NCBI RefSeq assembly: GCF_009728485.1
Contig: NZ_VVIQ01000004.1
Coordinates: forward strand, 186,001-250,000
Reading direction: 5' to 3'
DNA: 64,000 nucleotides
Source: Prevotella vespertina
GTDB taxonomy: Bacteria; Bacteroidota; Bacteroidia; Bacteroidales; Bacteroidaceae
Positions within the stretch are counted from its first letter, which is position 1; every line of letters starts with the position of its first letter. A program made the translations under genes and the position numbers. The notes under the pieces are model-generated. The model saw nothing but the letters and a program-made list of their open reading frames with translations, ran no database searches and was not told the DNA's origin. This document shows positions 1 to 9,468 of this stretch, one piece after another.

Positions 1-345
1 GATGGTTTGTGCCGTATAACCAACATACGAGAACACTAGCTTTGCATTAGGTGTAGTGTTGAGAACAAAGTTACCATCAATGTCGGTAACAGTACCATTT
101 GTACTTCCCTCAACCATTACAGTCGCACCAATAAGCGGCTCTCCTGTTGAGTCAACAACTTTACCCGTCACTTTGTGATTACCATTCTGCTGTACAGACT
201 GCACAGAGGTTGCATGATTGCCACCAGGGTTAGCATAAACACTTGTCGCTGATAACGACAATGCGAACGCAAAAGCCGCTGAGAAATACAGGTGCTTTTG
301 CTTTGATTCCTTAAAGATTTTCATCAGGTTTAGGTTTTTAAACAT
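1..345 (-). CDS. SusC/RagA-type TonB-linked outer membrane receptor, N-terminal part (cut by window edge)
   Basis: Read on the minus strand from ATG at 345, 115 codons are open to the window edge. The N-terminus is a long signal peptide (hydrophobic stretch ending SATSVYA) followed by a carboxypeptidase-regulatory-like domain with the motifs VTGKVVDSTGEPLIGATV and GTVTDIDGNF, then FSYVGY. This layout is typical of SusC/RagA receptors, which import oligosaccharides or peptides with a SusD lipoprotein partner. The plug and barrel lie outside the window. A second in-frame ATG at 324 is possible. The substrate cannot be inferred from this fragment. Confidence 0.85.
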   Translation of the reverse strand, partial: MFKNLNLMKIFKESKQKHLYFSAAFAFALSLSATSVYANPGGNHATSVQSVQQNGNHKVTGKVVDSTGEPLIGATVMVEGSTNGTVTDIDGNFVLNTTPNAKLVFSYVGYTAQTI

Positions 346-1147
346 ATTATTTTTATACCTTGTTTTAATTGTTCAGATGGAGGATACAAACACTTCTGTA
401 AGACATCTGCAGTTGTGCTCGATGATATTACACCTTATTATATATATGGAATTGATAGGTTTCAAATTCTCAACTTATATTATAGGTACAACACTTTCCA
501 ATTTAGGTCTTGCTCGCATCAAGTCTTCCTCAGACTTGTTACCTCTTCTTGCATCCATCTATATTTATGTTGGAAACAGCATCTTCCCTTCATAATAATA
601 GGCTGACTGTCAAAGAGATAATCATAACACCATATTGTTTAGATAGGTTTATTTAATCCTCACACGTACAAAATTAACAAAATAATAGTAATTACAACAC
701 ATAATCTTACCGCTTTTAAGCATTATAAGTATTTTTAACTATTCCATAAGAAACAATGAGGTAAGATTAAAAGAAGGCTCCTCTCCCCTCCTTCCATTAA
801 ATGACAAAGGAAGTGGACAGACTTGCAAGGCACGAAAACATTTATTTATAAGCCTATGCTAGATATATAATAACACACGGAAAACACAGGAAAGTAGGAA
901 GCAAAGCACCGTACCACATACATGCCAACAACCCCTACCTCCTATCAACCTTACGTTTTTTTATATAATTTCTGTGAATTTATTGAAGAAGTAGAGATTA
1001 TTGTTTAACTTTGCAGAGATAATTTATAGCATAAGCAAAGGGCGTATGTTACGACTAAGGATGAGCTGATTCAGATTCAAGACAAGCGAAATCTTGAAAT
1101 GAGGTAAATACTAGTTATAGGCATAACGACCTAAAAACATGTGTTTT
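346..1147. other. Long intergenic region between divergent susC-like and efflux genes
   Basis: About 800 bp with no convincing gene. Short ORFs at 377-606 lack a recognisable start context or protein features. A minus-strand TAATTTTG at 669-676 could be the -7 element of the susC-like gene and would give a leader of about 320 nt, but its -33 element is poor. The plus-strand promoter for the efflux operon sits at 983-1013. Confidence 0.5.
983..1013 (+). promoter_or_regulatory. Bacteroidota-type promoter of the RND efflux operon
   Basis: TAACTTTG at 1006-1013 matches the TAnnTTTG -7 element. A TTG at 983-985 lies 20 nt upstream as a partial -33 element. Transcription would start about 1020, leaving a leader of about 125 nt before the adaptor gene. 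Confidence 0.6.
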
Positions 1148-2224
1148 ATGAAGCGGATAACAAATCTTATTCTCCTATTAGCTGTATTGCTATGGGGGTG
1201 TCAATCAAAGAAAGCTGAGCAGCAAACGAATGTCGTTTACACGTCTACAACGCCATTAGTTTCTGATGTTAGTCTTCCGCAAAGTTATGTGGCTAACATC
1301 CAATCTAAGCGTAACATTGAGGTTCGTTCACAGCAAGAAGGAATCTTACAGCAAGTCTTTGTTAGTGAAGGACAGATGGTTCATGCTGGTCAACCCTTGT
1401 TTCGTATTGCCATCGTGGGCGAAGATGAGGAGATTGAGAAAGCTCGTTCTGCACAAGAACAAGCTGAGATTGATTTGCAAAACACAAGTAGACTAACCGA
1501 CAACAACATTATTTCCCCTAATGCAAAGCGCATGGCAAAAGCAAAGCTGCAGTCTGCCAGTGCAGATTATAAGCTAGCCGTATTGCATAAGAAGTTAGCT
1601 CTTATCCGCGCACCCTTTACAGGTGTCTTAGGGAGAATACCGCAAAAGGTGGGTAGTTTCATTCAACAAGATGACCTATTGACAACGCTCTCTGATAACT
1701 CACAAATGCAAGTCTACTTCAACATCTCAGAGACTGACTACCTTGATTTTCAGCAACACCCCGACCTTTACACACAGTTACCTCTGAAGCTATTGTTGGC
1801 TAATGGCAGTACATTCCCAGCCCAAGGACATATCAAGGACATCTCTGGACAATTCGACAATGCCACTGGAACCATCTCTGTTCGCTCTCTCTTTGCTAAT
1901 CCAAAGGGGCTTTTACGTAACGGACAGACTGGAACTGTACAGCTACTCGTGCGTAAGAATCATGCAATGATTATCCCTCAAGAGGCTGTCTATGAGTTGC
2001 AAGACCGCAAATATGTCTTTGTTATTGATAAAAACAACGTTATTCACCAACGCCAAATACAAATTGCAGCGGAGGCAACAGGCATTTACGTCATTGCATC
2101 AGGGCTCAACGCCTCTGATCATTACCTGACAGATGGTATACAGAAGGTCAACGATGGCGATCGTGTTCGCACTCGTTTTGTTAATCCCCGACAAGCAATA
2201 AAGTCAAACGAAATCACTATTTAA
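1148..2224 (+). CDS. RND efflux periplasmic adaptor (membrane fusion) lipoprotein
   Basis: The start is the ATG at 1148 (MKRITNLILLLAVLLWGCQ), which gives a lipoprotein signal with lipobox LLWGC; an ATG three codons earlier at 1139 is less likely. The protein (358 aa) has a biotinyl-lipoyl-like half (EVRSQQEGILQQVFVSEGQ), an alpha-helical hairpin rich in Ala, Glu and Lys, the returning lipoyl half (IRAPFTGVLGRIPQKVGSF) and a beta-barrel region. This is the AcrA/MexA family, which bridges an inner-membrane RND pump to an outer-membrane channel. It is first in an operon, with the pump starting 4 bp downstream. Confidence 0.92.
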   Translation: MKRITNLILLLAVLLWGCQSKKAEQQTNVVYTSTTPLVSDVSLPQSYVANIQSKRNIEVRSQQEGILQQVFVSEGQMVHAGQPLFRIAIVGEDEEIEKARSAQEQAEIDLQNTSRLTDNNIISPNAKRMAKAKLQSASADYKLAVLHKKLALIRAPFTGVLGRIPQKVGSFIQQDDLLTTLSDNSQMQVYFNISETDYLDFQQHPDLYTQLPLKLLLANGSTFPAQGHIKDISGQFDNATGTISVRSLFANPKGLLRNGQTGTVQLLVRKNHAMIIPQEAVYELQDRKYVFVIDKNNVIHQRQIQIAAEATGIYVIASGLNASDHYLTDGIQKVNDGDRVRTRFVNPRQAIKSNEITI

Positions 2225-2228
2225 GTAG

Positions 2229-5200
2229 ATGTTTAAGATATTCATACGCCGTCCGGTTCTATCTATTGTGATAGCACTGGTCATTGCCTTTATTGGTATT
2301 CTTTGTCTTTTCAACCTACCCATCACGCAGTTTCCATCTATCTCACCGCCTAAGGTGAACGTAACTGCTGACTATCCGGGTGCTAACAATGAGTTGTTAG
2401 TAAAGTCGGTCATCATTCCTTTGGAGCAAGCCCTCAATGGTGTGCCTGGCATGAAGTATATTGAAAGTGATGCAGGTAACGATGGTGAGGCAGAATTGAA
2501 CGTGGTCTTCAAACTTGGAACCGACCCTAACGTTGATGCTGTCAACGTACAGAATCGTGTTTCTGCAGCCACTAACAAATTACCACCAGAGGTCATTCGA
2601 GAGGGTGTAAAGATCTCCCGTGAGGAGCCAAACATCCTCATGTACATCAATCTCTATAGTGATGATCCCAGTGTCAATCAAGACTTTCTATACAACTACT
2701 TCGATATCAACATCTCACCAGAGCTCTTGCGTGTAGATGGTGTGGGCGACCTTGATATCCTCGGAACCCGTAGCTATGCTATGCGCGTTTGGTTACATCC
2801 TGACAAGATGGTTGCTTACGGCTTATCAACGGATGATGTGAGCGATGCCTTGGAAGACCAGAATATAGAAGTATCACCTGGTAAACTCGGTGAGAGCGGA
2901 GGTACACGTCCACAGGTTAAGGAGTTTGTCTTGAAATATCCTGGGCGTTACACCACTGCCGAACAATATGGTAATATCATCGTCAAGAGTACTTCTGATG
3001 GACAAACTGTGCGCTTGAAGGATATTGCCGACATACATCTTGGTAGTGAGGTATATGATATTTATTCCACACTAAATGGTCGTCCTTCTGCCGCTGTGAC
3101 GTTGAAACAGGCTTACGGAAGTAATGCCAGCAACGTTATCAAGCAGGTGAAACAAACCATGACACGCCTTCAGAAGGACATGCCAAAGGGTATGCATTAT
3201 GAGATTAGTTACGATATTAGCCGCTTCCTTAACGCTAGTATCGAGAAGGTAATACACACTCTTTTCGAGGCATTCGTGCTTGTTGCCCTCGTAGTCTTCA
3301 TCTTCCTTGGCGACTGGCGATCGGCTGTTATTCCTGTACTTGCCGTCCCTGTCTCTCTCTTGGGTAGCTTCATTGCGATGTTAGCATTCAACATCACACT
3401 CAACATGATATCCCTCTTTGCATTGGTGATGGCTATTGGTATCGTCGTCGATGATGCGATAGTTGTGATTGAGGCAGTGAATGTTCAGATTGCACGAAAC
3501 AAACTCTCACCAGTCGAAGCGACGGAGAAAGCAATGCAGGAGATATCTGGTGCCATCATTGCTATATCTCTTGTCATGGCATCAGTGTTTATTCCTGTGG
3601 CATTCATGGGCGGTCCTGAGGGTATGTTCTATCGTCAGTTCTCTATCACGATGGCTTCAAGTATCCTCTTCTCTGGCTTTGTTGCCCTCACACTAACGCC
3701 TGCTCTTTGTGCGTTGATATTGACGAAAGAACAGGAACATAACGTCAAACTCGGACCTATCGGACGCCTCTTAAAGAAGTTCAATACCACTTTCGATGCT
3801 GGTAGCAAACGATATGCTAGCTTGCTGCAACACACTGTTAAGCATAAAGCCTTTACAATGATTGCCATCTTAGTGTTCTGTGGGCTTGCCTATTGGGTGA
3901 ACCTTGGTCTACCTTCAGGATTCATCCCGCAAGAGGATCAAGGTATGATTTATGCTGTCATCGAGACGCCTCCAGGCTCAACCATAGAGCGCACGAACGA
4001 GGTTGCTCACCAACTCCTTGCTATTGCCGAGAAGGAGGATGGCATTGAGAGTGTATCTTCTTTGGCTGGTTTTGAGATCCTTTCAGAGGGTACAAGTGCC
4101 AACTCTGGTAGCTGTCTAATCAATCTCAAGGACTGGAAACACCGCAAGCGTACAGCCAAAGAGATTATCGAAGACCTCGAACAAAAGTGTAAGGTCATCA
4201 CGACTGCGAACATTGATTTCTTCGAACCACCATCGATTCCAGGTTATGGAGCAGCCAGTGGATTCGAGTTGAGACTATTAGATAAGACTGGTAATAACGA
4301 TTATCACCAGATGGAGAAGGTTAGTAAAGACTTCGTAAAGGAGCTTAATAAGCGTCCAGAAATAGGCAACGCCTTTACGTTCTATTCGGCTAGCTTCCCT
4401 CAATACATGCTCAACGTCAATGATGCAATGGCGTTACAAAAGGGTGTAGAACCCGGTAAGGCGCTCAATAACTTATCGATATTGGTGGGCTCAGACTATC
4501 AAACGGGATTCATCGAATTTGGCAAGCCTTACAAGGTAATTGTGCAAGCCGCACCACAGTATAGGGCGTTCCCAGAGGACTTACTCCATCTCTATGCAAA
4601 GAATGATGAGGGCAACATGGTGCCTTATTCAGACTTTATGACGTTGCAGAAGGTGTATGGTATGAGTGAGATTACACGTCATAACCTTTACAACTCATCA
4701 GAGGTAACAGGTGCACCAGCACCCGGTTATTCCAGTGGACAGGCTTTGAACGCTATTAGTGAAGTAGCAGAAAAGTCCTTACCAAAGGGTTATGACTATG
4801 ATTGGGCTGGTATTTCAAAGGATGAAGTGGACCAAGGTAACACCGCTGTTATCATCTTCATCGTCTGTCTTGTCTTCGTTTACCTCATCTTGGCAGCGCA
4901 GTATGAGAACTTCCTATTGCCTCTTCCAGTCATTATCTTCCTACCAGTTGGTGTCTTCGGAGCCTTCTTGTTACTGAAAATATGTGGCTTGGAAAATAAC
5001 ATCTATGCGCAGATTGCACTTGTCATGCTTATCGGTCTATTGGGTAAGAACGCTGTGTTAATGGTTGAATATGCCGTACAACGAAAGAATCTCGGACAGC
5101 CTATTCTGCATGCAGCAATCGAAGGTGCGGTAGCGAGATTCCGCCCTATTCTGATGACAAGTATCGCTTTCATCGCTGGTTTGATCCCACTCGTCTTTGC

Positions 5201-5417
5201 TTCGGGAGCTGGTGCTATTGGTAACAAAACCATTGGTACTGCCGCAGTGGGCGGTATGTTAATTGGTACGTTATTTGGTCTTTTGCTCATCCCAGGGCTT
5301 TACAATATCTTTGCATCTATGGCGGACAAGATCGTTCACTACCAGAAAGACAAGCCATTAAGCGAAGAGAAGGACAAACGTTACCACAAGGAAAAATCTA
5401 AAGAGGAATCAGAATGA
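2229..5417 (+). CDS. RND multidrug efflux permease (HAE1 family, AcrB/MexB type)
   Basis: At 1062 aa this is full length for the HAE1 family. It begins MFKIFIRRPVLSIVIA, the usual first membrane helix, and shows two repeats of one helix, a large periplasmic domain and six helices. The proton-relay residues are present: Asp408-Asp409 in GIVVDDAIVVIEAV and Lys940 in GLLGKNAVLMVEYAV, corresponding to AcrB D407, D408 and K940. It should export hydrophobic or amphipathic compounds using the proton gradient. The stop codon overlaps the next start (ATGA), so translation of pump and channel is probably coupled. The actual substrates are unknown. Confidence 0.95.
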   Translation: MFKIFIRRPVLSIVIALVIAFIGILCLFNLPITQFPSISPPKVNVTADYPGANNELLVKSVIIPLEQALNGVPGMKYIESDAGNDGEAELNVVFKLGTDPNVDAVNVQNRVSAATNKLPPEVIREGVKISREEPNILMYINLYSDDPSVNQDFLYNYFDINISPELLRVDGVGDLDILGTRSYAMRVWLHPDKMVAYGLSTDDVSDALEDQNIEVSPGKLGESGGTRPQVKEFVLKYPGRYTTAEQYGNIIVKSTSDGQTVRLKDIADIHLGSEVYDIYSTLNGRPSAAVTLKQAYGSNASNVIKQVKQTMTRLQKDMPKGMHYEISYDISRFLNASIEKVIHTLFEAFVLVALVVFIFLGDWRSAVIPVLAVPVSLLGSFIAMLAFNITLNMISLFALVMAIGIVVDDAIVVIEAVNVQIARNKLSPVEATEKAMQEISGAIIAISLVMASVFIPVAFMGGPEGMFYRQFSITMASSILFSGFVALTLTPALCALILTKEQEHNVKLGPIGRLLKKFNTTFDAGSKRYASLLQHTVKHKAFTMIAILVFCGLAYWVNLGLPSGFIPQEDQGMIYAVIETPPGSTIERTNEVAHQLLAIAEKEDGIESVSSLAGFEILSEGTSANSGSCLINLKDWKHRKRTAKEIIEDLEQKCKVITTANIDFFEPPSIPGYGAASGFELRLLDKTGNNDYHQMEKVSKDFVKELNKRPEIGNAFTFYSASFPQYMLNVNDAMALQKGVEPGKALNNLSILVGSDYQTGFIEFGKPYKVIVQAAPQYRAFPEDLLHLYAKNDEGNMVPYSDFMTLQKVYGMSEITRHNLYNSSEVTGAPAPGYSSGQALNAISEVAEKSLPKGYDYDWAGISKDEVDQGNTAVIIFIVCLVFVYLILAAQYENFLLPLPVIIFLPVGVFGAFLLLKICGLENNIYAQIALVMLIGLLGKNAVLMVEYAVQRKNLGQPILHAAIEGAVARFRPILMTSIAFIAGLIPLVFASGAGAIGNKTIGTAAVGGMLIGTLFGLLLIPGLYNIFASMADKIVHYQKDKPLSEEKDKRYHKEKSKEESE

Positions 5418-6844
5418 TGAAAAAGAACCATAGACAGTTACACATTATATATAATATAGCAGCCCTGCTGGGGCTGTTATCTCTCGCAGCATGTAAGACT
5501 CCGCAAGCGACCTTACCGAAGGACATCATCAAAGCAAGCCTCCCTGTTGCAACAAGTGACACGGTGAGTGCCATCCCTGTTTGGCGTGATTTCTTCCAGG
5601 ATGAGACGCTCCGTGCACTCATCGACACGGCTTTGAACAATAATCAAGACCTAAAGATAACCTTGCAGGAGATGGCTATTGCGAAGAGTAATATCCTAGC
5701 CAAACGTGGGCAGATGTTGCCTTCCATCACGGCAAACATGTCTGTTGGTGCATCGAAGGTGGGACGTTATACGGCTGACGGAGCGGGTAACGTGGGTACG
5801 CAAATCACACCTGGTCATAACATCCCAACCGTCACACCAGATATAGCACCTAGTTTGCAACTCAACTGGACGATTGACCTTTGGAATCAACTCAATAGTG
5901 ATAAGCGTGCAGCAGTCGAACGTTACCTTGCTTCGGAGGATGGTCAACGCACGCTAAAGAGCCAGTTGGTGGCTGATGTAGCAGAGAATTACTACTCGTT
6001 ATTGGCGTTAGATAATAAGCTGGATATCATGTTGCAATACATTAAGTTACAACAGAAAGCGGTGCAGATAGCCCGTGTTCAGAAGGAAGCAGACGCTGAT
6101 ACGCAATTAGCAGTGGAGAAGTTTGAGGCCGAGCTAGCGAAGGCGTCAGCTGAAGAATACGAACTCCGACAGGCTATCACAGAGACGGAAAACAACCTGA
6201 ATATGCTACTTGGACGTTATCCAACGCCTATTCTCCGCAACAAAGAGAACCTAATGAATAGGCAGGTACCCACGTCCTTGCAGACTATTCCTACGAGTCT
6301 CTTACTCAAACGACCTGATGTTGTACAGGCAGAGCACCAACTTGAGGCAGCAAAATGGGATGTTGACGTAGCCCGCAAGGCTTTCCTTCCCTCACTGAAC
6401 GTGTCGGCTTCGCTTGGTTTAGATGCTTTCAACCCTAAGTATCTATTGCATTTACCGAAGTCGTTAGCCTTTGGTGTCATCGGTGGACTGGCTGCTCCTA
6501 TCATCAACAAGAAGGCTATTCAGGCGAATTTCGATCAAGCAAATGCCTTGCAACTAGAGGCTCTTTACAATTATGATAAGGTGTTGCTATCGGCTTATAG
6601 TGATATGACTACCTTGCAGGCAAAGGCTCATAACCTTGCACAATATCAGGCGTTGAAGGTGAAACAGGCGGATGCTCTTTCGAAGGCGGTCATCGCTGCC
6701 CAGCAACTCTACACCTATAACCGCGCAACCTACCTAGAGGTTCTCGATAGCGAACGCGAACAACTCGATTGCCAAGTAGAGCTTGTTGACACGCAGTTAC
6801 GCCAACTCTCTACACTAATCGACCTATATAGAGGGTACTTCTAA
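5414..6844 (+). CDS. Efflux outer-membrane channel lipoprotein (OprM/NodT, TolC superfamily)
   Basis: 476 aa with a lipoprotein signal ending LAAC (Cys27). It contains the two internally repeated coiled-coil and barrel halves of outer membrane efflux proteins, with the motifs WTIDLWNQLNSDKRAA, LLLKRPDVVQAEHQLEAA and FLPSLNVSASLGL. It is the third component of the tripartite pump and its start overlaps the permease stop. The start could be either of two adjacent ATGs (5414 or 5417). It ends 415 bp before the convergent mnmE gene, with the repeat composite between them. Confidence 0.93.
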   Translation: MMKKNHRQLHIIYNIAALLGLLSLAACKTPQATLPKDIIKASLPVATSDTVSAIPVWRDFFQDETLRALIDTALNNNQDLKITLQEMAIAKSNILAKRGQMLPSITANMSVGASKVGRYTADGAGNVGTQITPGHNIPTVTPDIAPSLQLNWTIDLWNQLNSDKRAAVERYLASEDGQRTLKSQLVADVAENYYSLLALDNKLDIMLQYIKLQQKAVQIARVQKEADADTQLAVEKFEAELAKASAEEYELRQAITETENNLNMLLGRYPTPILRNKENLMNRQVPTSLQTIPTSLLLKRPDVVQAEHQLEAAKWDVDVARKAFLPSLNVSASLGLDAFNPKYLLHLPKSLAFGVIGGLAAPIINKKAIQANFDQANALQLEALYNYDKVLLSAYSDMTTLQAKAHNLAQYQALKVKQADALSKAVIAAQQLYTYNRATYLEVLDSEREQLDCQVELVDTQLRQLSTLIDLYRGYF

Positions 6845-6886
6845 AGGCTCAAGACATAGCAAAAAAAAGCCTCTCCCCCATCCCAT

Positions 6887-7079
6887 CTACAGCCTCTCCC
6901 CCACCCCCTCTCCGAATGGAGAGGGGAGTGAAGACTGCTGTTTGCAAATAAAGGGGGCGTTTCTTCGATGCAAGGAAAGCCTCTCTTCGATAGGAAGAAA
7001 CGCCTTTCTCGATTGGAGAAAGGCGTTTCCTTAATTCTACTAAAAAGCCTCCCCAAACCCCTCCAAAGGAGGGGATGTC
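6887..7079 (+). repeat. Composite intergenic repeat, copy A (GC hairpin, 22-nt module array, GC hairpin)
   Basis: The order is: a palindrome with arms CCCCTCTCC/GGAGAGGGG, a linker containing GTTTGCAAAT, four consecutive 22-nt modules (6950-6971, 6972-6993, 6994-7015, 7016-7037), then a second palindrome with arms CCCCTCC/GGAGGGG. The last two modules pair as a hairpin around GAAACGCC and GGCGTTTC. A nearly identical inverted copy lies at 20401-20592; by eye they differ by three substitutions and one 1-nt indel. It lies between two convergent genes and may terminate transcription both ways. ORFs crossing it are not genes. Confidence 0.9.
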
Positions 7080-7080
7080 A

Positions 7081-7240
7081 TTCCCAAAAGCCTATCTTTG
7101 CATCAAAGAAACGCCCTCTTTGTATTAAGAGTGCCTTTTCCTAGCTAGCTCCCGTTAGGCTCTCCCCTCCCTTCGGAGGGGTTGGGGGAGGCTTTTCCAT
7201 TCGGAGAGGGGACGGGGGAGAGGCTGTAGAAGGGTTGGTG
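7081..7240 (+). repeat. Second GC-rich hairpin cluster, copy A2
   Basis: Contains a single GAAACGCCCTCTT module near 7107, the phrase GCTCCCGTTAGG (near 7147, also present near 63750 and inverted near 42335), a palindrome CCCCTCCCTTCGGAGGGG and an inverted copy of the CATTCGGAGAGGGG arm. It adjoins copy A and fills most of the gap to the mnmE stop codon. Confidence 0.75.
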
Positions 7241-7259
7241 GGAGGCTGTTATTCCGTCT

Positions 7260-8651
7260 TTACTTACCGATACAGAAGTGCTTAAAGATATTCCCCAACA
7301 CCTCATTCGGAGTAATTTGTCCACCCGTGATATCGGCTAGTTCGTCGAGACAAATGCGGAGATCCTCACTGATAAGATCACCTGAAAGACTCATAGAGAG
7401 GGCATCTATCACACGAAGAATCGACTCGTCGGCACGAGTGAGTGCTTCGTAATGGCGAACGGAAGTGATAATTACACTGTTCTCATTGATCTCTGGGATA
7501 TTAGCAGAGGCGTAGATAAGTTGCTCCAGTTGGTCGATATTACGCTTATACTTGGCAGATATACTAACTATCTGGCAGTGGCTATCGCCTACCGAAAGCT
7601 CTTCCGCAGTCGTCTCGTCCACTTTGTTGCGCACAAGGATAAGGCTCTTTCCCTCACAACAAGCCTGCATCTCAGATAGTTCCGATAGACTAGGAGTAGC
7701 ATCAACCACCCACAAGATGATACGAGCCTCTGCCAGTTTCTTATACGATCGTTCGATTCCGAGTTGCTCAACCTGGTCGTCCGTGTTACGCAAACCAGCT
7801 GTGTCAATGAAACGGAAGGTAATCCCTTGTATCTCTGTTGTGTCCTCAATGACATCGCGGGTAGTACCATGAATATTTGAGACAATCGCTTTCTCCTCAT
7901 GTAACAAGCAATTCAAGAGCGTTGATTTACCCACATTTGTCTTGCCAATGATGGCTACTGGCACCCCACGCTTCAGTGCATTACCTGTTTCAAACGACCT
8001 GATAAGCACCGAGATACGCTCGTGTATTGTTTCAGCCAACGCCTTCAACTCCCCTCTATCAGCAAACTCTAGCTCCTCATGATCGGAGAAGTCGAGCTCT
8101 AACTCAAGTAGGGATGTCATCTTCAAGAGCTGATCTCGTAGCTTGGAAAGCTCCGAACTGAAGTGACCCTTCAGTTGGCTCAATGCCACTTGATGTGATG
8201 CTCTGTTCGTCGCAGCAATCAAGTCGGCAACAGCCTCAGCCTGACTCAAGTCCATCTTACCATTCAGATACGCCCGTTGGGTGTACTCTCCTGGTCGAGC
8301 CTGTCGACATCCAGCATCAATGAGAGCCTTTACCACCTGATTAAGAACGTATGCCGAACCATGACACGAGATCTCCGTACTATCCTCACCAGTATAACTA
8401 TGCGGTGCACGGAACACACTCACAAGGACATCGTCAATCTCTTTTCCGTCCTTACCAACAATCTCACCATAGTGTAACGTGTTCCCTTTGGCTTCGTGGA
8501 GCGGCTTCTTTCCCACCCCACGAAAGACCTTCTCCGTCAGTTCTATTGCTTTCGCTCCACTCACACGCACCACTCCAATGGCTCCACCGGGCTGCGTTGC
8601 GAGTGCTGTTATCGTATCTGTTGATATTGAAGAAATCGTGTCTAATATCAT
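7260..8651 (-). CDS. mnmE: tRNA uridine-5-carboxymethylaminomethyl modification GTPase MnmE
   Basis: 463 aa from the ATG at 8651; the open frame extends 12 codons further upstream but would overlap the end of the preceding gene. An N-terminal formyl-THF-binding domain (about 1-120, with QPGGAIGVVRVSG and PGEYTQRAYLNGKMDLSQAEA) is followed by helices with an inserted Ras-like GTPase: P-loop GKTNVGKS at 236-243, DTAGLR at 283-288, NKVD at 342-345. The C-terminus is the invariant CIGK. With MnmG it modifies U34 of tRNAs. It lies 4 bp after the exonuclease-like gene and is probably cotranscribed with it. Confidence 0.97.
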   Translation of the reverse strand: MILDTISSISTDTITALATQPGGAIGVVRVSGAKAIELTEKVFRGVGKKPLHEAKGNTLHYGEIVGKDGKEIDDVLVSVFRAPHSYTGEDSTEISCHGSAYVLNQVVKALIDAGCRQARPGEYTQRAYLNGKMDLSQAEAVADLIAATNRASHQVALSQLKGHFSSELSKLRDQLLKMTSLLELELDFSDHEELEFADRGELKALAETIHERISVLIRSFETGNALKRGVPVAIIGKTNVGKSTLLNCLLHEEKAIVSNIHGTTRDVIEDTTEIQGITFRFIDTAGLRNTDDQVEQLGIERSYKKLAEARIILWVVDATPSLSELSEMQACCEGKSLILVRNKVDETTAEELSVGDSHCQIVSISAKYKRNIDQLEQLIYASANIPEINENSVIITSVRHYEALTRADESILRVIDALSMSLSGDLISEDLRICLDELADITGGQITPNEVLGNIFKHFCIGK

Positions 8652-8655
8652 AAAA

Positions 8656-9414
8656 TCATATATTAATATCCAGTAGCAGGGGTACATTACACGACCCCTC
8701 CACCTCTTGAAGAGGATAACAATCTACTACCTTCCCCATTAATTGCTTACTTATAAGGAACAAGTCAATCCTATATCCTTCCTTATTTATCCTGTACTCC
8801 CCTCCGAAAGGGTAATATGTGAAACCCTCCTGTTGCTTATCAGGGTGCAAATATCTATACACGTCCACCAAAGTCTCCGCCTGCATAAAATGCTCGAAAT
8901 CGATATGCTCTTGTCTTGTAAAGCATGCGGTCGACTTGACAGACATATTATCAAAAGCATCAATATCCCGTTGGACGATATTAAAATCACCACAGATAAT
9001 ACAAGGCTTATGGGCTTGTAACTGATGAATAATGTGTTGGAAAGATTCAAACCAATCGTGCCGATACATTCGTGTCGACTGCTCCTTACCAGCATAAGGC
9101 ACATATACACCAACGACATACACACTTTCTAGTTCTGCAACTATTATGTGTTCCCGTTTATAAACGCCTTTGAAACTATCGTTCAAAGTGTTTCCCTGCT
9201 TCAAGGATTTGGTGAATAACGCCGTACCAAGGTGTGCAGCATCATCTGCCTCATTCCATATTTGATGATAACCAACGATATTGAAGCATGCATCTATCGT
9301 CTTTATCTTGGTTTCCTGTAGGCAAACTATGTCTGGTTCCCAGCTTTCCAACATTGAAAGAAAGGCTGAAAATGCCGACCGAATACCAAATATATTCCAA
9401 GAGATAATGCGCAT
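8656..9414 (-). CDS. Exonuclease III-like endonuclease/exonuclease/phosphatase family protein with altered active site
   Basis: 252 aa, the usual length for exonuclease III (XthA/ExoA). Metal and phosphate-binding residues can be seen: Asn7 (SWNIFGIRS), Glu34 (CLQETKI), Tyr104 (YVPYAG), Asp143 and Asn145 (CGDFNI), and Asp217 (YRIDLFLIS). The C-terminal signature, normally G-S-D-H with the catalytic His, reads G-S-C-N (residues 240-243). The general-base His and its Asp partner are therefore replaced. It could be a weak or repurposed repair nuclease, or inactive. The reading frame is intact. It lies just upstream of mnmE on the same strand. Confidence 0.8.
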   Translation of the reverse strand: MRIISWNIFGIRSAFSAFLSMLESWEPDIVCLQETKIKTIDACFNIVGYHQIWNEADDAAHLGTALFTKSLKQGNTLNDSFKGVYKREHIIVAELESVYVVGVYVPYAGKEQSTRMYRHDWFESFQHIIHQLQAHKPCIICGDFNIVQRDIDAFDNMSVKSTACFTRQEHIDFEHFMQAETLVDVYRYLHPDKQQEGFTYYPFGGEYRINKEGYRIDLFLISKQLMGKVVDCYPLQEVEGSCNVPLLLDINI

Positions 9415-9468
9415 TAAGAGAATTGCCTTATCTTTTCTTCATCTAATAACACCCATTGCTTCACATTA

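Noticed and set aside
377..606. Two overlapping plus-strand ORFs of 63-72 codons in the first intergenic region
   Set aside because: No ribosome-binding context, no domain, and composition looks like AT-rich intergenic DNA.
6841..7056. 71-codon ORF in copy A, with an almost identical peptide at 20342-20596
   Set aside because: The shared peptide arises from the near-identical repeat DNA, not from a conserved gene.
8656..9414. Exonuclease III-like gene as a pseudogene
   Set aside because: The frame is intact and most active-site residues are kept; only the C-terminal Asp-His pair differs.
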